Position numbers and translations under genes: made by a program. A stretch of 64,000 nucleotides of DNA from Methanosarcina sp. ERenArc_MAG2 (GTDB lineage Archaea; Halobacteriota; Methanosarcinia; Methanosarcinales; Methanosarcinaceae): positions 186,001 through 250,000 of the forward strand of contig JAMXHR010000001.1 of NCBI GenBank assembly GCA_023955635.1, written 5' to 3'. Below the pieces are notes generated by a model, which was given only the letters and a program-made list of their open reading frames with translations, searched no databases and had not been told where the DNA came from. This document shows positions 58,649 through 64,000 of the stretch, one piece after another. The stretch's first letter is position 1, and each line of letters begins with the position of its first letter.

Positions 58649-60587
58649 ACCTAAAGAGATGACAAGGGCCGTTATTGTCGGGCACAAAAACATCTTAAAA
58701 GAAACCATCGATGCATTGCATAATACAAATCTCTTTCATATCGAAGACTTTGTCGAAGACGAGTCTGGTTTTAAGATCAGCAAGCCATTTAAAAATGCAG
58801 AAGAAGCCTCAAAAAAGCTTGTGAAGATCCGCTCTATCGCCAATTATTTGGGGATTGAAAGCAAAAAACCGGTAGTTCAAAAATCTGACTCTGTTCTGCG
58901 CGACCTTGACTCGAAGCTTAATGAACTGGACAGGACAATTTCGGCTAAAACGGAATCAATTTCCCAGCTTGAAAATGAATTAAAAGATATGGATTCCCAG
59001 AAAAAGGAACTCCTGCCTTATCTGTCCATCAACCTTGACTTCGATTATTACCGTGGCTACGAGAACCTCAAAGTTTTCGCAGGCATTGTTAAAGGCAGCC
59101 TGGAAGCAAGTCAGGTTTCGAGCATCACCCAAGCTTACGAACTGTACTTTGACCCTCAATCAAAAACAGTTGTACTGTTTGTAGCCAAAAATGATGCTGA
59201 CAGAGTTTATGAATTACTTCAGGATCTTGGATTCAAAGAACTTCGAGTTCCAGAAAGAGGTGGTGTCCCAAGCGAACTGTTAAGATTTATCGAGCAGAAA
59301 GAAGCCGAAGTCACCAAGAGGATCGAATCCTTTAAGGTTGAGATCGAGTCCTTGAAAGTCAAGTATGCCGATTTTATCCTTGCCAGCGACGAGGTCCTGA
59401 GTATCGAGAGTCAGAAGGCAGAACTGCCTCTTAGAATTGCTACATCTGCAAACGCATTCATAATCGATGGCTGGACTCCATCCGAAGATTATGATAAAGT
59501 TGTCAGTGTAGTTAACAGTGCCACTAACGGCAAGGCATACATTACCAGCCTCGAAGTTCATGAAGAGGAAGAAGAGCATGCCCCTGTCGAGTACAACAAC
59601 TCTAAAATAGTGGCACCGATGCAGCAGATAATGGACCTATATTCCAGGCCCAAGTATACTGAAATTGATCCATCTGCAGCGATCTTTATTACTTTCCCGC
59701 TGATCTATGGGCTGATTCTCGGAGACATCGGATATGCATTGATATTGGGAGCAATTGCGCTGGCTATCAGAACGGCAGTAAAGTCAGATGCAGTGAAGCC
59801 TCTCATGGATATTCTAATCTATTGTCAGATATCAACACTTATCTTTGGAGTTATTTATGGTGAGTTTCTGGGATTCTCGCTCGCGAGTATGCATACAGTT
59901 CATGGAGTAGTGCCAGGCCTGATTCCAGGTTGGAATACCATTAATCTGTTTGCGGGTATCGGAGGCGAGGAAGTTACATTCCCGATTCACAGGACTCACA
60001 TGGTAATGACTATGATCGCGATAAGCGTCATAGTAGGACTGCTTCACTTAAATCTCGGGTTCCTGTTCGGATTTTCAAACATCTCCAGGCACCATGGAAT
60101 GAAGCATGCAGTCCTTGAAAAAGGAAGCTGGATCATTATCGAGCTTGGTGCAATCATTGCAGCTATCGGCTATTTTGGCGGTTCAGGGCTGATGTATGTC
60201 GGCGCTGGTATTCTTGTTCTCGGAATTGTGATGCTTACCATTGGTGAAGGTATCAAAGGTCCGATCGAGTTGCCATCTCTTATGGGTAATGCACTCTCGT
60301 ATGCCCGTATTATCGCAGTCGGTCTGTCTTCGATTTACATCGCAAGTACGGTCAATGATATTGCTTTCAAAATGATCTGGATTGATCACTCTCAGATCGG
60401 TTTCGCAGCAATAGCTGCAATAATCGTGCTTATACTCGGACATGGTCTTAACACTGTCTTGAGTATTATCGCTCCCGGACTGCACGCACTCAGGTTGCAG
60501 TATGTAGAATTCTTCGGAAAATTCTATGAAGGCGGGGGCAGAAAATTCAACCCATTCGGATATATAAGAAAATACACGGAGGAATAA
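58641..60587 (+). CDS. ahaI: A1AO ATP synthase subunit I (a)
   Basis: About 648 residues. A soluble coiled-coil N-terminal half ([40 protein letters not shown]) is followed by about eight membrane helices with the Arg-containing helix [19 protein letters not shown] and [12 protein letters not shown]. It forms the ion half-channels and holds the peripheral stalk. Chosen start ATG 58641, overlapping ahaH by eight bases. Intact. Confidence 0.95.
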   Translation: MSRPKEMTRAVIVGHKNILKETIDALHNTNLFHIEDFVEDESGFKISKPFKNAEEASKKLVKIRSIANYLGIESKKPVVQKSDSVLRDLDSKLNELDRTISAKTESISQLENELKDMDSQKKELLPYLSINLDFDYYRGYENLKVFAGIVKGSLEASQVSSITQAYELYFDPQSKTVVLFVAKNDADRVYELLQDLGFKELRVPERGGVPSELLRFIEQKEAEVTKRIESFKVEIESLKVKYADFILASDEVLSIESQKAELPLRIATSANAFIIDGWTPSEDYDKVVSVVNSATNGKAYITSLEVHEEEEEHAPVEYNNSKIVAPMQQIMDLYSRPKYTEIDPSAAIFITFPLIYGLILGDIGYALILGAIALAIRTAVKSDAVKPLMDILIYCQISTLIFGVIYGEFLGFSLASMHTVHGVVPGLIPGWNTINLFAGIGGEEVTFPIHRTHMVMTMIAISVIVGLLHLNLGFLFGFSNISRHHGMKHAVLEKGSWIIIELGAIIAAIGYFGGSGLMYVGAGILVLGIVMLTIGEGIKGPIELPSLMGNALSYARIIAVGLSSIYIASTVNDIAFKMIWIDHSQIGFAAIAAIIVLILGHGLNTVLSIIAPGLHALRLQYVEFFGKFYEGGGRKFNPFGYIRKYTEE

Positions 60588-60591
60588 AAAC

Positions 60592-60849
60592 ATGGCAGAC
60601 GCAGCAACAGCAGTAGCAGCAGGTAGTCTTTTTCTGGACGCAGCAGGAATGAAAGCACTAGGTGCAGCAATCGCAATCGCAGTAACTGGGCTTGCATCAG
60701 CAATAGCTGAAAAAGATATCGGTACCGCAGCAATCGGTGCAATGGCAGAAAACGAAGGGTTATTCGGTAAGGGTCTTATCCTTACTGTCATTCCCGAAAC
60801 AATCGTTATCTTCGGTCTCGTCGTTGCATTGCTTATCAATTCTGCTTAA
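60592..60849 (+). CDS. ahaK: A1AO ATP synthase proteolipid subunit K (c)
   Basis: 85 residues forming two hydrophobic helices. The first is glycine- and alanine-rich (GAAIAIAVTGLASAIAE), and the second carries the ion-binding Glu69 in LTVIPETIVIFGL. Twelve or more copies build the rotor ring, hence the likely need for extra expression. It ends at 60849, where a 12-bp hairpin begins. Four bases after ahaI. Confidence 0.95.
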   Translation: MADAATAVAAGSLFLDAAGMKALGAAIAIAVTGLASAIAEKDIGTAAIGAMAENEGLFGKGLILTVIPETIVIFGLVVALLINSA

Positions 60850-60876
60850 TTTAAGAGCGTACCCCGCTCTTAAATT
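60848..60876 (+). terminator. Hairpin at the ahaK stop (partial terminator or processing site)
   Basis: AATTTAAGAGCG (60848-60859) pairs perfectly with CGCTCTTAAATT (60865-60876), with a five-base loop. It starts inside the ahaK stop codon. A candidate for RNA processing or attenuation after the proteolipid gene. Confidence 0.6.
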
Positions 60877-60877
60877 T

Positions 60878-61028
60878 CTTAGAGCATTGCTTTAAGCTTA
60901 CTTGGACGTTTTTTCCTTACCAGGCGGTTTGAGCGGTTATAATGCTCTAAGTTCCCCCTTAGGTATCGTTGCACTCTAAGCAGCTTAGAGTTTTCGCTCT
61001 AGGCTTTAGAGCACTTTTTTGCTCTAAA
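60878..61028 (+). promoter_or_regulatory. AGAGC/GCTCT hairpin cluster between ahaK and ahaE
   Basis: Besides the first hairpin: CTTAGAGCAT (60878-60887) with ATGCTCTAAG (60942-60951), ACTCTAAG (60973-60980) with CTTAGAGT (60984-60991), and TTTAGAGC (61005-61012) with GCTCTAAA (61021-61028). All use the same AGAGC/GCTCT core. The last stem ends just before the ahaE ribosome site (TTGGAGGTG). They may alternatively pair with each other, so this leader could tune ahaE and downstream expression. Confidence 0.6.
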
Positions 61029-61047
61029 TTTATTTGGAGGTGTAAGC

Positions 61048-61599
61048 ATGGGACTAGAGATTGTTGTAAAAGACATCCAAGAGGGTGCAAGAGCTGAGGT
61101 TTCCCGTATAAAAGCCGAAGGAGATGCAAAGGCCTCCGAGATCATAAATGAGGCTAAAGAATTACAGAAGAAGATGCTCGGAGACAGCCTTGCCAAGGCG
61201 GAAGAGGACCTCAAAAATTTGCACCAGCAGGTTATATCAAGTGCAAACCTGGAAGTAAAAAGAATTACGCTTAACAGGCGCAAAGAACTTCTAGATAAAG
61301 TTTATAACCAAACCATTGAATCGATCAAGTCAATGCCGGCATCCAAAGACGAAAAGCTCTTGAAACACATCCTTAACAAGTACGAAGCTGATGGTTCTAG
61401 AATTTATTCTTCCAAAGCTTCAGAAGATATGGTCAAGAGCTTAACTTCGTTAACTTATGCTGGCAGTATCAATTATATCGGCGGCGTTGTTCTGGAAAAC
61501 GAGGACAGGACAGTCAGGTTAGATTTCACATACGATTCAATCCTGAAAAACGTGTATGAACGTTCGTTGAAGCAGATATCCAATCTTCTATACGGGTGA
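61048..61599 (+). CDS. ahaE: A1AO ATP synthase subunit E
   Basis: 183 residues. The N-terminal coiled coil (EGARAEVSRIKAEGDAKASE, INEAKELQKKMLGDS) makes the peripheral stalk with H; the C-terminal domain (SLTYAGSINYIGGVVLENED) binds the catalytic head. GGAGGTG precedes the start. Separated from ahaK by 198 bases full of hairpins. Intact. Confidence 0.95.
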   Translation: MGLEIVVKDIQEGARAEVSRIKAEGDAKASEIINEAKELQKKMLGDSLAKAEEDLKNLHQQVISSANLEVKRITLNRRKELLDKVYNQTIESIKSMPASKDEKLLKHILNKYEADGSRIYSSKASEDMVKSLTSLTYAGSINYIGGVVLENEDRTVRLDFTYDSILKNVYERSLKQISNLLYG

Positions 61600-61605
61600 T
61601 TTTCG

Positions 61606-62687
61606 ATGCGGCTTTTGGAGAGACTCTGGGGAAAAAACCCTCACGAAAATCCGATAAAAAGAAAAGTGGCAGTTCTAATTATGCTTATGCCGTAACCCGT
61701 GTCCGTGCGATGAAGAGTAAGCTGCTTCCTAAAGAATCGTATCCCCGGCTCCTTAATATGGGGATTGATGAAATTACCCGTTTTATCCAAGAGTCTGAAT
61801 ATAAAAATGACGTTGACGAACTGGCTATGAAATACAGCGGTGGCGATCTGGCAGAACACGCATTAAACAGGAATCTTGCGCTCACCTATGATAAGTTGGT
61901 AAGAATTACCTCTGGAGAACTGAACTACCTGATTGTCGCATACCTGAGAAGGTACGACGTCTGGAACATAAAAACACTTCTCCGCGGTAAACTCTACAAC
62001 GCATCTGTTGAAGATATCCTGGAGTCTCTGATTGCTGCCGGGGAGTTTACTTATACTTCCATGTCAGAACTTGCAGCCAAGGCCACATATCAGGAAGTCA
62101 TCGAGGCTCTGAAATATATCGAATATTACCCCCTGCTACAGAAGTTTGACGGAACTAATCTGGCATACATAGAAAATGAACTTGACAAGATGTATTACTC
62201 AAGTCTCTTTGAAGCAATCGGGACACCAAGGTCCAAGGATCGCAAGCTCTTTGTCAGGGTCATCAAGCTAGAAGTCGATGTTAAAAACCTTGGCACTCTC
62301 TTCAGACTGAAAAAAGCAGGAGTTGAGCAGCTTGATGAAATCATGCCTCTCATGATTGAGGGCGGTCTCGAGCTGAAGCCCGAGAAACTGGCAGCTCTTC
62401 CGTATGAAGAGTTTGTTAATGAGCTTCAAAGAACTAAGTACTGGGATGCGATTTCAGGCGTCGCCGGTTCGGATATGGCTTCTCTGACCCCTCTTGAAAG
62501 CAGGCTCACGAGATATTATCTTGAATCCTCAACCATTCTTTCGCATGTATCTCCGATCTCAATTGTACCTATTATGGACTATATTATCCATAAAAATAAC
62601 GAGACAACTAACCTTCGGATCATCTTCAGGGGTAAAGAATCTGGCCTCAGTGATGAATTAATCAAAGACCAGTTGGTGGTTATCTGA
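61606..62687 (+). CDS. ahaC: A1AO ATP synthase subunit C (d), frameshift in N-terminus
   Basis: About 360 residues, mostly helical ([36 protein letters not shown]). An uninterrupted frame begins at GTG 61596 ([19 protein letters not shown]), but the ATG at 61606 in the next frame gives [10 protein letters not shown], like known AhaC N-termini. Adding one A to the A6 run at 61632-61637 joins it to [15 protein letters not shown]. It couples the rotor ring to the central stalk. Overlaps ahaF by one base. Confidence 0.88.
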
Positions 62688-62989
62688 TGGAATTGGCAGT
62701 GATCGGAAAGAGTGATTTTGTTACGGGATTCAGGCTGGCTGGTATCAGGAAAGTTTACGAGACCGCTGATGTCATATCCACTGAGTCCGCGGTAAAATCT
62801 GCGCTTCAAGATAAGAGTGTCGGGATTATTGTAATGCATAATGATGACATTGGTAATCTGCCAGAACTTTTAAGGAAAAACTTGAATGAGTCTGTCCAGC
62901 CCACAGTAGTAGCCCTGGGAGGCAGCGGAGCAGGCTCGAGTTTAAGAGATAAGATAAAACAAGCGGTAGGTGTTGATCTGTGGAAGTAA
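62687..62989 (+). CDS. ahaF: A1AO ATP synthase subunit F
   Basis: 100 residues. [20 protein letters not shown] followed by [20 protein letters not shown] and [12 protein letters not shown], the Rossmann-like central-stalk regulatory subunit F. The ATG overlaps the ahaC stop (TGATG), so the genes are coupled. Its stop overlaps the ahaA start. Intact. Confidence 0.94.
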   Translation: MELAVIGKSDFVTGFRLAGIRKVYETADVISTESAVKSALQDKSVGIIVMHNDDIGNLPELLRKNLNESVQPTVVALGGSGAGSSLRDKIKQAVGVDLWK

Positions 62990-64000
62990 AAGGTGAAATT
63001 TATCGTGTGGCTGGGCCTGTCGTCACTGCTATCGGCTTGCAGGCAAAAATGTATGACCTGGTTAAAGTCGGTAATGAAGGTTTATTGGGTGAAGTCATCC
63101 AGATAATAGGGCCCAAGACCATCATCCAAGTATACGAAGAGACTGCAGGCGTCAAGCCAGGGGAACCCTGTGTATCCACAGGGATGTCTCTGTCCGTGGA
63201 ACTTGGTCCTGGTCTTCTTTCCAGTATTTATGATGGAATTCAAAGGCCTCTGCACGTCCTGCTAGAGAAGATGGGCAGCTTCATCCAGAGAGGCGTCACT
63301 GCAGACGGACTTGATCACAAAAAACTCTGGGAATTCAAACCTGTTGTCAAGAAGGGAGATTTTGTAAAAGGCGGAGAAGTGATCGGAGTTGTTCAGGAAA
63401 CAGTAAACATTGAACACAAGATCATGATGCACCCGGATATCTCCGGTACAGTTTCGGAAATTAAGAGCGGAAGCTTCACTGTTATAGACACTATCTGTAC
63501 CCTGACTGACGGGAAAGAGCTGCAAATGATGCAGAGATGGCCTGTCAGAAGACCCAGACCTGTGGCGAAAAAACTTACTCCAGAAAAGCCTCTGGTAACA
63601 GGACAGAGAATCCTCGACGGGCTTTTCCCTGTAGCAAAAGGCGGAACTGCTGCAATTCCCGGACCTTTCGGATCGGGAAAGACCGTTACTCAGCAGCAGC
63701 TTGCAAAGTGGAGTGACACCGAAATTGTGGTCTATATCGGCTGTGGTGAGCGCGGAAATGAAATGGCAGATGTTCTAAGTGAGTTCCCTGAACTCGAAGA
63801 CCCGCAGACCGGACGCCCATTGATGGAGCGTACTGTCCTTATTGCTAACACTTCAAACATGCCTGTGGCTGCAAGAGAAGCATCCGTGTACACCGGGATC
63901 ACCATTGCGGAATACTTCCGTGACATGGGATTAGACGTGTCCCTTATGGCAGACTCCACCTCCAGGTGGGCAGAAGCCATGAGAGAAATCTCCTCCCGTC
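62980..64000 (+). CDS. ahaA: A1AO ATP synthase catalytic subunit A, partial at window edge
   Basis: The frame from GTG 62980 ([20 protein letters not shown]) is open to the window edge, 340 codons. The P-loop is [14 protein letters not shown], followed by [12 protein letters not shown] and the catalytic [12 protein letters not shown] and [14 protein letters not shown] motifs. The insertion domain ([14 protein letters not shown] region) is present. The GTG start overlaps ahaF by ten bases. The C-terminus and the B, D and G genes lie beyond the window. Confidence 0.95.
   Translation, partial: MEVKGEIYRVAGPVVTAIGLQAKMYDLVKVGNEGLLGEVIQIIGPKTIIQVYEETAGVKPGEPCVSTGMSLSVELGPGLLSSIYDGIQRPLHVLLEKMGSFIQRGVTADGLDHKKLWEFKPVVKKGDFVKGGEVIGVVQETVNIEHKIMMHPDISGTVSEIKSGSFTVIDTICTLTDGKELQMMQRWPVRRPRPVAKKLTPEKPLVTGQRILDGLFPVAKGGTAAIPGPFGSGKTVTQQQLAKWSDTEIVVYIGCGERGNEMADVLSEFPELEDPQTGRPLMERTVLIANTSNMPVAAREASVYTGITIAEYFRDMGLDVSLMADSTSRWAEAMREISSR

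Overview
The window is almost certainly a chromosomal segment of a Methanosarcina species. The evidence is the A1AO ATP synthase operon in ahaH-I-K-E-C-F-A order, a compact archaeal translation/secretion cluster (S19e, PDCD5, L39e, L31e, aIF6, L18a, prefoldin alpha, SRP receptor FtsY), the archaeal proteasome-activating nucleotidase, archaeal-type tRNAs without encoded CCA, AT-rich non-coding DNA with TATA boxes, a decayed methanopterin gene (mptE) and many insertion-sequence scars. The species cannot be fixed from the sequence alone.

Layout. 0.1-2.5 kb: an ArsR-type regulator, a broken LPG-synthase-type flippase and a GT2 glycosyltransferase. 2.5-10.4 kb: two large polytopic proteins of surface-glycan type (DUF2298 and TIGR03663/Agl23), an aldehyde dehydrogenase, DUF3303 and a UDP-galactopyranose-mutase-like FAD protein. 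10.4-17 kb: a molybdopterin pair (MoaD/SAMP-like and MoeA), small basic DUF5350, a CxxCxxCC protein, the RibD-like riboflavin/F420 reductase, a four-CBS protein, UspA and an amidohydrolase. 17.2-19 kb: an IS66-family element with an exact 8-bp target duplication, lying just upstream of an apparently self-promoted structured RNA. 19.3-20.8 kb: UPF0235, a TOPRIM protein and a DUF356-like protein. 20.8-30.5 kb: a gene-poor, AT-rich graveyard holding only a DrrAB-type ABC exporter, truncated or decayed genes (DUF1269, mptE, transposases) and three copies of a conserved leader, two of which precede small Gly/Trp/Cys-rich proteins. 30.5-34.1 kb: proA-proB-proC. 34.4-38 kb: peroxiredoxin, DUF523/DUF1722, a secreted transglutaminase-like protein and PspC. 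38.1-44.7 kb: the translation/SRP cluster and purA, all on the minus strand. 46.1-47.6 kb: pan and tRNA-Glu. 48-53.2 kb: a truncated ADP-ribosylglycohydrolase copy beside a 114-bp MITE-like element, a LolA-like lipoprotein, the full ADP-ribosylglycohydrolase, a DUF123 protein and an ACT/metallo-beta-lactamase protein. 53.5-53.7 kb: tRNA-Leu and tRNA-Gly. 55.4-57.6 kb: a polyprenyl synthase and a radical SAM protein. 58.3-64 kb: the ATP synthase operon, running off the right edge.

A dominant technical feature is that about 17 conserved genes, many expected to be essential (pan, purA, ahaC, polyprenyl synthase), carry one or more single-base frameshifts, mostly in homopolymer runs and mostly one base short. 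I read these as probable sequencing or assembly errors and give reconstructed gene spans. Genuine decay (several stops, missing domains) is concentrated in the 20.8-30.5 kb region.
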